This document shows, piece by piece, positions 38,142-47,407 of a stretch of DNA of 64,000 nt. A model generated the notes under the pieces. The model had not been told where the DNA came from and did no database searches. It worked only from the letters and a program-made list of their open reading frames with translations. Every line of letters starts with the position of its first letter. The first letter of the stretch is position 1. The stretch is from CAVWCQ01 sp963753545 (GTDB lineage: Bacteria; Chloroflexota; Anaerolineae; Aggregatilineales; Aggregatilineaceae): contig CAVWCQ010000011.1 of assembly GCA_963753545.1 (NCBI GenBank), forward strand, positions 930,001-994,000. Direction: 5' to 3'. The position numbers were made by a program, and so were the translations under genes.

Positions 38142-39073
38142 CTACTGCTGCAAATAGCCGTCGGCGTAGATCACCTTGTTCAGCAGAATCTGCACCGTCT
38201 TCCAGATCGCGACCTGCTCCGGATCGCTCATGTCCACATCCTCGATCGTCGGCTCTTCCATCGCGGCGATGCGATCGTGCAATCTTCAGATACAGCCGGC
38301 CCACCGGCGTGCTGTCGTCGCGTGTCTCGATGATACGGATCAGTCTCTTTCAGTTCTCGATCCAGCGGGTTGGCGATCATCATCTGCAAGCCAGACGCCC
38401 ATCAGCATCGCACAGTAGATCCGGTTGATCAGCGGGCGGTTTTCACGCGGGACGGCAGTTGGACACGTTCGACAAGCCGACCGAAATCGCCGGCGACGGG
38501 TCCCAGGCATACTGCAGGGTGCGGACCGCCTCGATCAGTTGCGGGCAGTATTCCTGGCAGCCGGAAACGGTCAGCACCAGCGGATCGATGATCAGGTCGG
38601 TCATCGGGAAGTCGATTTCCAGCATGCGCGGGATCAACGCTTTCAATGGCGATGTTCACGCGCTCATCCGCCGCGACCGGGATGCCGCTGCTGCCCATCG
38701 TCAGGGCGATCAGGCGGGCGTTGTACTGCTTGGCCAGCAGCGGCACTTTTTCCAGCCGCTCCGGTTCGGCGGAGGTGGAGTTGATGATCGGCTGGGCTTT
38801 GGTGATTTTCTTCAGCCCGGCTTCGATGCCCAGCGAGGTTGGTGCTGTCGAAACTCAGCGGCACATCGACCACCGCCTCGACCGTTTCGACCATCCAGGG
38901 GAAGACTTCTTCCCCGTCTTTTTTGCGCGGCCCCAGGTTGAGATCAAGCGCCTGCGCCCCGGCTTCGACCTGCTTGACGGCCAGTTCCTGGAAGAACTGG
39001 GCATCTTTCGCGGTTGCAGCGCTTCTTTGACTTTTTCGGAAATGATGTGAATATTTTCGCCAATGATATACAT
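38142..39073 (-). CDS. acsE: Methyltetrahydrofolate:corrinoid/iron-sulfur protein methyltransferase, several frameshifts
   Basis: Start MYIIGENIHIISEKVKEALQ with GGAGG upstream, then QALDLNLGPRKKDGEEVFPW, VPLSFDSTN, LTMGSSGIPVAADERVNIAI, DFPMTDLIIDPLVLTVSGCQ, ISVGLSNVSN and NRPLINRIYCAMLMGVGL, all typical of the TIM-barrel AcsE/MeTr family. It transfers the methyl group of methyl-H4folate to cobalamin on AcsCD. The C-terminal 50 residues (EDVDMSDPEQVAIWKTVQIL, VIYADGYLQQ) extend beyond the 262-residue Moorella form. Frame changes lie near 39015, 38835, 38645, 38455, 38385, 38330 and 38275. Confidence 0.83.
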
Positions 39074-39076
39074 AGT

Positions 39077-41002
39077 TTATATCCTCCGTGAATGCAGCTG
39101 CCTGCACCGTTGGAAAGCGCGCCAGATCGGTATGCGGCAGGAACAGCGCCGACATAAATGCTTCGTAAAATGTGTTATCCGCCGACAGTTCGATGTACGT
39201 CATCCGCGCGGCGATGTCCGTGATGCGCGCCCGCGTCCGTCCGATCCAACAGCGCCAGATAGGCGCCGCGCACCGACGTATTTCCCAGGAACTGGAAACG
39301 ATCCCAGGGCATATCGGGCAGCAGGCCGATCTGGACGGCTTTTTCGACGTTGATATACTTTGCCAAACGAGCCGCCGATCAGCACCTGCTCGATCGTGCT
39401 CCAGCGGCACACCGACGCTCTCCGCCAGCACGCTAAATCCGGCATAGATCGCGGCTTTGGCCCGCAGCAGGTTATCGATATCGACATGCGTGATCACAAT
39501 ATCACGCCCGGTTTGCTGTTTCGTCGCCCCAGGCGACCACATATTCCGGCCCATGTCGACCCATGACGGACGCGCGGGTCGTGGGCAGATCCAGGTTAAT
39601 GTTACCGCTTTTGTCGATCACACCGGTCAGGAACAACTCAGCCAGCAGCGAGATCAGGCCGCTGCCGCAGATCCCGCGCGGCTTTGCCGCCGCCGATCAC
39701 CCGGTAGGTCGGCTCAAAGGTCTCGCCGTTGATCCAGACTTCCTCGATCGCGCCCTGGTGGCGCGCATGCCGTGCACCACACCCGCTCCTTCAAAGGCCG
39801 GGCCAGCCGAACAGGCGCAGGTCACCAGCCAATCGCGGTTGCCCAGCACGATCTCGCCGTTGGTGCCCACATCCATAAACAGCGTCAACGGATCGGTAGT
39901 CGTCCATCCCAGACGACAGCACGCCCGGCGTGATATCCGCGCCGACATAACTGGCGACACCCGGCAGGCAGTCGACCGTTGCCTCGGGATGGATGTTCAG
40001 CCCGACATCACTGGCGCGATCAGGGTCGGGATATGGTTGACCGCGGTGACAAACGGCGACAGGCGGATGCTGTCGGCGGGAATGCCCAGCAGCAGGTGGA
40101 TCATCGTGCTGTTGCCGGCGATCGTCGCCTTGACGATATCGCTCTGCGTCGATCTGCACTGTGCTTGCAGGCTGCATCAATCAGGCCGTTGATCGTATCC
40201 AGCACCAGCTCGCGCAGCTCCGCCCGCCGCCATTTTTGCTGGCATAGATGATGCGCGAGATCACATCCTCGCCGCGCGCGATCTGGCCGTTGTATTCCGC
40301 TACCTGCGCGCGCACCGCCCCGCTGATCAGATCGACCAGCCACACGTAACGGTGGTCGTGCCGATATCGACCGCGATGCCCCACAGCGGCTTTCCGCCGG
40401 GACCGCGCCGGGCAGCAGGTCGATCAGCCGCGCTGTGCTCCGATCCCAGGTATCGGTCTCGATCAGCGCTGTAACGTTCCAATCCCCCTGACGCAGCACA
40501 GAGCCGATCCGCCGCAGGAGCAGAGCAGCGATACCTGCCAATCCGCGATCCTCGGTTTGCTGGCGCAGCGCGGTTTGCAGGCGGCTCCAATCGTCGGTTT
40601 GATCGTCCATGCTCGGCGGGGCAGAGTCAGCGTCACCCGCCGGATGGGCTGCATGGTTGCCGGATCATAATCGCCGGAGGACTGATTTCGGCGGCGGTGC
40701 GATCCGTTGTCAGGCGGCGCTCGATTTTGTCCTGCGGCGGGACACTGATCGACACATCTCCTTCGATCACGGTCTGGCAGGCCAGCGCATACCCTGCCGC
40801 GATATCGTCCAGCAGACAGGCGCAGCGTACTGCGGCGGCGCACTGCCCCGGACTGGATCAATACCGCGCAGCGCCCGCAGCGCCCCTGCCCGCCGCACGG
40901 CTGGGCAATCTCGACCCCCGCCAGCCGCGCCGCATCGGTGATCAGTGTTCCGGGTGGGACACGCACAGCTTCCTGCGCGCCCTCAAACGTGACAAGAGGC
41001 AT
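39077..41002 (-). CDS. acsV: Corrinoid protein reductive activator (RACE type, ASKHA ATPase with [2Fe-2S] domain), many frameshifts
   Basis: The N-terminus is a plant-type ferredoxin domain (VEIAQPCGGQGRCGRCA). The following core shows the ASKHA nucleotide loop AVDIGTTTV, YNGQIARGEDVISRIIYASK, IAGNSTMIHLLLG, FMDVGTNGEIVLGNRDWL, CSAGPAFEGAGVVHGM, GICGSGLISLLAELFLTGVI and IGGSFGKYINVEKAVQIGLL. Such proteins (AcsV/RACE) reduce Co(II) of the corrinoid protein back to Co(I) with ATP. Its ATG overlaps the stop of the small Cys-rich ORF (TGATG). About ten frame changes break it; length about 640 residues is normal. The exact 3' end is uncertain; 39077 assumes the TAA just before acsE. Confidence 0.8.
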
Positions 41003-41241
41003 CAACGATCCTGGCCGTTAAAACTGTTCCAAAGCGCCTGATGTACGGCTTCCGTTTCGGGTCGCTCGGTCTGATAAGCCCAGTTTGTGCTGTCTTCCAG
41101 CAGTGCGCCGATAATGATATCTTCGATATTCATGCCCTGGACACAGGCCCAGGCGCAGACACGCTCCGGCGGGCAGTTCTCGCAGCGGCATTCGCTTGGA
41201 TGATCCAGTAACCGGACGGGGGATGGTGTTTGGGTGGTCAT
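41002..41241 (-). CDS. Small Cys-rich protein in the acs operon
   Basis: A 79-residue intact ORF between acsC and acsV. Residues 18-34 carry five Cys in the pattern CxCxxCx6CxxxC (ECRCENCPPERVCAWAC), followed by an acidic helical region (NIEDIIIGALLEDSTNWAYQ). The Cys spacing suggests binding of a metal or Fe-S cluster. I do not recognise the family. Its stop overlaps the acsV start and it lies 28 nt after acsC, so it is part of the operon and probably serves the corrinoid protein or its reactivation. Its unbroken frame amid damaged neighbours supports that it is real. Confidence 0.7.
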   Translation of the reverse strand: MTTQTPSPVRLLDHPSECRCENCPPERVCAWACVQGMNIEDIIIGALLEDSTNWAYQTERPETEAVHQALWNSFNGQDR

Positions 41242-41269
41242 GGTTCGCTCCCTTCCAATAAATCCGCCC

Positions 41270-42605
41270 CTACAGTGCCGATTTCATAAAGTTGGGCAGG
41301 TCGACCGCTTCACGCGGGCCGACCCGAATTTCCCAATCGGGCAGTTCTTCTTCCAATTCGCCGGAGAGCACGGCAACATGTCCCGGCAGAACGATCCGCT
41401 TCTGCTCGACCTTATCCGCGACGTTGAACGCCTTGACGGCTTTGGCGATGCGTTCGGCGTCGAATTTGCCCGCTGCCCAGGCGGTGAGGACGCTCATACC
41501 TTCGGCATCCGCGACGAGCAGCCAGGCCGCTAGCCCAGCCCCTTCGACCTCGTTGGCAACGCTGAAATAGGTGATGCTGAAGTTCGTCGTGACCAGCACC
41601 GGATCGGTGGGCTGGGATCGTTGATCTCGTAGAGTCCCGGCTGAACCTGGATCGGCTTCTGCGGGTCGGTGTAGATGTTCTCGCGCAGAACCAGCAGGGG
41701 ATAGACCGTTTCCGGGCAGAAGCGATCCAGCACGATAAACCCGGCATATTTGCTGATCGCCTGCGCCGCGCGGATCGCTTCGCCTGCCGGATCGGTTCCT
41801 TCGCCGGGAAAGGCGATGATCGGATAGCCCAACGGGCGGAAATTTTTCTTCAGCGCCAGGCGGCGGATCTGGGTTTGGGCGGCGAGTGAGTTGACTCAGA
41901 TCGCGGCACAGCGGGATCGAGCACCAGATCGTTAACGCCCTTCGCTTTGATTTTTTCGGTCAGATCGGCCAGGTCATCGAGCGAGTCACCCAGTCACGGC
42001 CAAGCGGCGCGTTGTGCGCTTTGGCAAGGTCCGCCATCGCTTCCCAGTTGGTAGCAGTCTGCGCCGTAGATCAGCGGCGTTTCGCCCTTGAGACGTTCCA
42101 GCCCGGCAGACGATCACGGCGGGATCGCGGCTGATCAGGATCAGCGGGCGGTGCTCACGGCGCGCACAGCCTCACTGCCGCCGTCAAATGCGAGCGCCGG
42201 ATCGTCGCCTTCGCACGGCGAACCCGTCCAGGGTCAGATGCATGCCCACATAGCTCACGTCAAAGGACTCAGCCGGCCTGGATATTGCGCGCGGTACCAT
42301 CGCCTGCTTTCACGCGCACGAACAGGCCCGGCTTGTTAAAGAAGGTTTTTTCGTGGCGGAACAGAACCATTTCGTTGCCCGCCTTGACTTCGTGCCCGTT
42401 CGCTTTTGAGCGTGACCAGGCGGATCGGCGGTTCAGCGGCGTCGGATAGTTGGGCTTTGGCTTCGGCGCTGACATGCGGACAGGCGGCAAGTTCAACCTG
42501 TTTGGCGGCGAGTTTCATCGCGAAGGCGAGACAGGTTGGGAAACCGCATTCTTTGCAGTTGGTTTGCGGCAGCAGTTTGTAGATTTGAATTCCGGAGAGT
42601 GCCAT
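41270..42605 (-). CDS. acsC: Corrinoid/iron-sulfur protein large subunit, many frameshifts
   Basis: Starts MALSGIQIYKLLPQTNCKEC; the N-terminal [4Fe-4S] motif is CKECGFPTCLAFAMKLAA...ACPHVS. Then KAGNEMVLFRHEKTFFNKPG, DVSYVGMHLTLDG, HRPLILISRDPA, ADLTEKIKAKGVNDLVLDP, YPIIAFPGEGTDPAGEAIRA, IVLDRFCPETVYPLLVLREN and VLVTTNFSITYFSVANEVEG match AcsC along its length (about 445 residues). With AcsD it carries the methyl group from AcsE to AcsB. About a dozen frame changes occur between 42390 and 41600, several next to GATC. Confidence 0.87.
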
Positions 42606-42629
42606 GATTATCCCCCTACAGCCATTAGA

Positions 42630-43573
42630 TCAGTTGATCGCCGCACGGACGCGCCGGACGCTTTCGGGATGGCGCAGCACGATGATATCCGCGCCGGATT
42701 CGAGCAGCGCGACAGCGGTCAGCGTCTCCCAATTGATGGCGCGTTCGTACCAGTCGCCCCAGGCGGCGGGGACATCCGTCCCGACCTTGGCTTCTTTGGT
42801 CTTCCAGGCTTCCTCGCCCGGCGTGACCATCATGGGAAGTTGAGTCATGGCGTCGCCTTGCAGCGCGGCGAGGCGCAGCCGTTCCATCACCGAATAGCCG
42901 TACTCGATGCCGTAGCCCAGCGCGCCCGTGGTCGGGTCCATGATGATCCGGTCCAGCGGCAGGCCCATATCGCTGATCAGAATATTCAACTGCTTGGCGA
43001 GATTGACATCCATCGGGGTGCGCGCGATGACCAGATGGTCATTCGCCAGCGCCGCCGCGACGATGGTCCGGTAGTTTTTGTCTTCGCACAGGCCCAGCGC
43101 GATCCGTTCGCCTTTGGTCGCTTCGGCAATGGGAACCAGCAGTTCGTTGTCGATATCCGCCTGACCGGGGGCCAGGACAATCAACGGCAGCCCGCTGGCC
43201 TTTAGGACGGCACTGCACCGCTTCGACGGCTCCGGCTGGTCTGATCGGGGCATCGGGTTCGCCCAGGCCCAGCGAGAGCACGATCAGATCGGCTCCGGCC
43301 TGTTCCGCCGCGGCTGCCCACGCGCCAGGATCGGTCATCACGTCGCCCCAGGCATTTGCAGCAGCGCGGACCATTCCACCGGACAGGGATAGCCAATTTC
43401 CAGGGCAACCACGGGGCGGTGCGGCGTATCCTGTTCAAAGTGCAAAAAGGGCAGCGTCTTCTCGCCGCCAACGGTCACGGTGTGGGCCCGCGTGCCGCCC
43501 TCGGCTGCTGTCGCGCCCAGAGTGATCGTGCGGACGGCTCCGGGCCATGTATCTTTGGGGATTTCAACGGCAT
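42630..43573 (-). CDS. acsD: Corrinoid/iron-sulfur protein small subunit, frameshifts
   Basis: Reconstructed start at 43573 (ATGCC, apparently ATGGCC with one G lost) with AGGAG upstream. The protein reads VEIPKDTWPGAVRTITLGAT, KTLPFLHFEQDTPHRPVVAL, AWGDVMTDPGAWAAAAEQAG, ADLIVLSLGLGEPDAPIRPA, LPLDRIIMDPTTGALGYGIE and YSVMERLRLAALQGDAMTQL, a clear AcsD of about 313 residues. It binds cobalamin at the interface with AcsC. Frame changes near 43568, 43350 and 43215. It starts 15 nt after acsB and ends 24 nt before acsC. Confidence 0.9.
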
Positions 43574-43588
43574 ATATCCTACTCCTGC

Positions 43589-46500
43589 TTAAAAAATCGG
43601 GTCCATAGCCAGCGCGGGATGTTTCATTTCTTCCAGCCACGCCAGCAGTTCTTCGACGGAGGTCACGTGTCGTTCGTCCGCGATGCGGTGATCAGATCGG
43701 CATCGCCTTCCCGTTCGGCAACGGCTTGCAATTCGTCCGCCATCGTCTCTTTGAGCACACTGCTCATCCAGACAATACGCTTAAAGCCACCATCCGCCGA
43801 GATGAACTTCGGGCTGACGAGGTAATATTTGCCAACGCCCATCACGCCGGGGGTTTGTAATCCGCCGCCCGCCATGCCTGCCAGCGTGCTGAAGGTCATG
43901 CCTGCCGGAGTCATGCTGGGGTCTTCGCGGCTGACGACCATCACACCGTTCGCTTCGGGGATCAGCATGACGATGCACTCAAAACAGCCACAGTTTTTCA
44001 CCAACAGGCCATTCGCCAGATAGCTGTTGATCTCAAGCAGACTCAGGTTATAGACCGTGTTGTATTTACCGATCGTTCCTGATGGTTTTGATGCTTGTTA
44101 TCGTATCCAGGAAATCTTCGCGTTCCAGCCAGGGCTGCAAAAGAGGCTTTGCCTCAACATGAGTCACCAAGACTTGTTCGAAGTTACCTCGAACGGGCCT
44201 AGAGCGTCCTGTTTCGTAGTAGTAGCGGGTAGATTGGCTTAGAACATGGGCTGTATCAGCTAAAGCCAGGGCTTTGCCCGCTGCATAGGGCAATACCATC
44301 GTCTGGGTTTTATCCAGCTTTAAGCTATTTTCGGCTCGTACACGATCTAATTGAGAGGATCGGCTTGGGTGATGACTGTAAGGATATACTTGCTGGGCAA
44401 AACGACGAAATTCAGAATCCATGCAGTACAACTTTGTAGATATTTGCGCTAGTGAGATGGCCTACAACTCCCAAGCGACGCATCAAGAGCGCAAGATGTT
44501 GGGCTGCTTGCTGGTCACTGTGGCAGAGATATGCTTCGCCTGTTACCCATCCCTTGTCTTCACGAACACGAATAGATCCGTCGCCATCAAAAACGCCTGC
44601 CAGAAAAGCCGCGATATGGTTTTCGGGAAGCGTAAACAGCCGCTTTAAATCCCATCGAGGCGCATCTGCACGCCGGACGCCAAGAGCGTGAGCTAATGCG
44701 CCCAGGAGCGCATTGTTGCTGTATATATCGAAGGAAGGCCGCGTTGAGACTATAACTCGACCTTTAATTGTTCCGCCCGAACCATCCTTTTTCTCACGCC
44801 AGCCGTATTTTTTATCGGGAAAGACTTGGTGGTAAATACGTTCTACATTTTCCAGTAGGGTTTTCTCAGTGTTTGTAAAGATGATCTCGCATTGATTCTT
44901 ATATACACGTTGGATCGAACCATCTGAAGTAATAAACCCTAAGAGGTATAGCAGTTCGGGTGTGATCTGTGGGAGTTCTTGTGGCGGGTTGCCACGAGGA
45001 GGTGCGACACGACGAATGCGCTTTTTTGCTTGATGCCATTCGTCTCCAACATGCTTACAGATATCGCGATAGAGAGCTAAAGGCCAACTTTGGCTAATCT
45101 GTGGTAACTCAGGAAGGGCGCGTCTTGCAGCCAGCCATGAACCGTAACGGGTTTTTAATTTCTGCCAGGCTTCTTCGATTAGTTCAGGATCAGCGACTCG
45201 CCAGGTATCAGGTAAAAGATCAATAGCCAGAGGAACACTCTCAGGAATGCAGAAATGTTTAGCCCCATAGATGCGTTCCCCTTCGGCAATATCGTCGGCC
45301 TGCACCCATACCTGACCTTCGGGACGATCTACAGCTAGAGGGTGATTGGGAGTCACCGTTATTCGCTGCCCCGATTTTGTCTCGATTTCGATCAGTTCGT
45401 GCGGGGCAGGAGTTGCATGGACTCCTATGATCTCACTCTGGGTCAGATTGCCCCGCTTCATCTAGTGTAAGAGCATAAGCTTTTTTCTGTGGCTGTTTTT
45501 GCCGGGCTTCAACCCACTCGCCTATCGACGTTACTTGATAATCAACAAAAATCTCGGCATCTCCGGTCAAACAGGCAGTCATGGGCTGGTTGATGATCGA
45601 GTACATGCTTACTTCAGATACATTCCCATGTGAAGCAACTTTCACATAGTCGTTGATCCCTTCCCAGAAACCGTAGTTGGAATCGATAACCTTGCCGAGC
45701 TTCAAGGGTTGATTCGGACCAGTGGGATTGATGCTGAATGAGGCGGCAGCGTCCAGATAGTTATAAGCTCCGCACAATCCTAAGCGCTCTGGACTGATGA
45801 TGCAGACATGATCCGGCGCGAAGGAAGTACAAAGGCTGCAACTGTAGAACGTACTAACATTGGTATCAACTAAATCCGCCAGACGCTTATTGCGGAAGTC
45901 GTAGGCTTCGCGGGCGCGGGCCAACCACGCCTGGACCTCGGCGGGATCGGTGTAGATCGTCACCTGCACCTTATCAACAATCGCCCCGAAATCGGCATGC
46001 AGGCGCGCATGGAGAATTTTGCCGAAGTGTTCCAGGTTAAAGCCCTTGTCGGCGGCAGCGTTCGAGATGCGAATCCAGGCGATATCGCGCTGCCCGATGT
46101 GCTGGATGCCCGACGCGCCGTTGACAAAATAGTGAATCTGCCGCTCTAAGACGGGTTCGAAATCGGTCTGCATCTGCCGCCCGGCGACCTTGATCACGAT
46201 GCCCATGTCCATAAGGCCGCTCGCCGGGATATCCGCGAAGGTCGGGCCGACGATCTCCGACTTTGCCATCGGTCACATCGTCCAGCGGAGCCATGTGCAG
46301 ATATTCAAAGCAGCGCGCGTTTTTGCCGCCAAACTCGATGCGCATATCGGCCCGGCGTACGACTTCGCCCTCAAACGCAGAGCCATACGGGACCGGAACC
46401 GGGACGTTCGCCACGCGCACCTTGACGCCGCGCACTTCGATACATTTCTGCACCAACCGTTCGGCACGTTCCAGATCGTCCGCGCCAGCAATTTCATTAA

Positions 46501-47404
46501 AGGGCATACTGACGACATGCTCATAGGTGGTGATGCCAGTCGGCAGAATTTCGGGGATGACCGTATCGGCAATCACCGGGAAGCCGAAGTTGATCGCGCC
46601 CGCCGCCGCCGCATACTTCAGATCGTCGACCTCGCCCAGCGCCAGCACGAAGGCGAAGACGCGCTCCTTGTTATAGAGCAGGATATCGCGCGCCATGCCG
46701 CCTTTCAAACCGCCGAAGGTCAGGGCGGATCGGGCCGCGAAGCCAAGCGCATAGATGGCGCTGATCGTGTCTGTGCCGAACGGGACGGTATAGGTATCGT
46801 AGCCAAGTTCAACGCCCTCTTCGCGCAGTTGGTGAATGATGCTGCGCCCGTTCACGTTGCCGGAAAGGAAGCACAAGATATTACGCCGCTGCAATTCGCG
46901 CACGATTTTGACAGCGACCTCGTTGGATTTCGCCGCGCCGACAATCGCCGCGAAGCCGGGCATACGACCATCCACCAACTGGATGCCCCACGAGCGCAGT
47001 TGAATATCATCAATCGGGCCGTTCAGATGACCGTTCCCGTTGTGACCAGGGAATGGTTCCGGCTGCAATCCGTAAACAAAGCGGATCGCCTCGATGGTTT
47101 CTGCCGCCAGCAGCGTCGCCATGCCGCTGTCCAGCGTTTCGCCCAGGTAGGGCGTCCAGTGATTTTTCAGCGGGACGGGATGCAGCAGATCACGAGCATG
47201 GCAGAGCACGGGTTCAAGCTGACCCAGCCGCTCCACCTGCTGCCCGGTCATGCCGAAGATCAGCGGCAGATAGTAGGCCGTGTTGGGGAAAGCGACAGGC
47301 GTATCTGGCCCCTTCTCGACCAGCGCCTTACGGAGCATCCATTCCGCTTCGGTAACAAGGGCATTCGCGCCGCGTATAGCGCGAGTGGCAATCGTGCGTG
47401 ACAT
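43589..47404 (-). CDS. acsB: Acetyl-CoA synthase, intein-containing
   Basis: The exteins total about 744 residues (Moorella AcsB: 729). It binds CO, a methyl group and CoA at the Ni-Ni-[4Fe-4S] A-cluster. The cluster ligands are visible: CSLCTSFAPDHVCIISPERLGLC has the CX2CX8CX9C spacing of Moorella Cys506/509/518/528, and CGCFEC supplies the CGC (595/597) motif. The chain breaks after NQPMTA, where an intein (43993-45573) enters, and resumes with CGCFECIVMLIPEANGVMVV. The first 300 residues are the CO-tunnel domain. Frame changes: near 46260 (extra base), three inside the intein, and near 43661 (one base missing after GATC); the restored end is HPALAMDPIF. It starts 3 nt after cooS. Confidence 0.93.
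43993..45573 (-). other. AcsB intein with LAGLIDADG homing endonuclease
   Basis: The element spans 1581 nt between extein Ala (TA|C) and the Cys of CGCFEC, in phase at both ends. Splicing block A is CLTGDAEIFVDYQVTSIGEW with nucleophile Cys1; block B is ITVTPNHPLAV with the TxxH motif; the C-terminus is NSYLANGLLVKN followed by Cys+1. The penultimate His is Lys here. The central endonuclease has two LAGLIDADG helices, LLYLLGFITSDGSI and IAAFLAGVFDGDGSI, both with an acidic residue. Three one-base insertions (CCCC at 45451-45454, CC at 44419-44420, CC at 44078-44079, plus-strand bases) sum to zero mod 3, so about 526 residues are encoded. Confidence 0.93.
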
Positions 47405-47407
47405 GGA

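Noticed and set aside
34900..43000. Programmed ribosomal frameshifting in the acs genes
   Set aside because: Shifts are too many, have no shared slippery heptamer, and mostly need removal of one base; sequence error fits better.
44412..45461. Free-standing homing endonuclease gene
   Set aside because: The frame is the middle part of the AcsB intein; splice blocks in phase with both exteins and the surrounding frameshifts explain why it appears separate.
46190..47401. A 403-codon plus-strand ORF opposite acsB
   Set aside because: Exact antisense of conserved AcsB sequence, with composition typical of a shadow.
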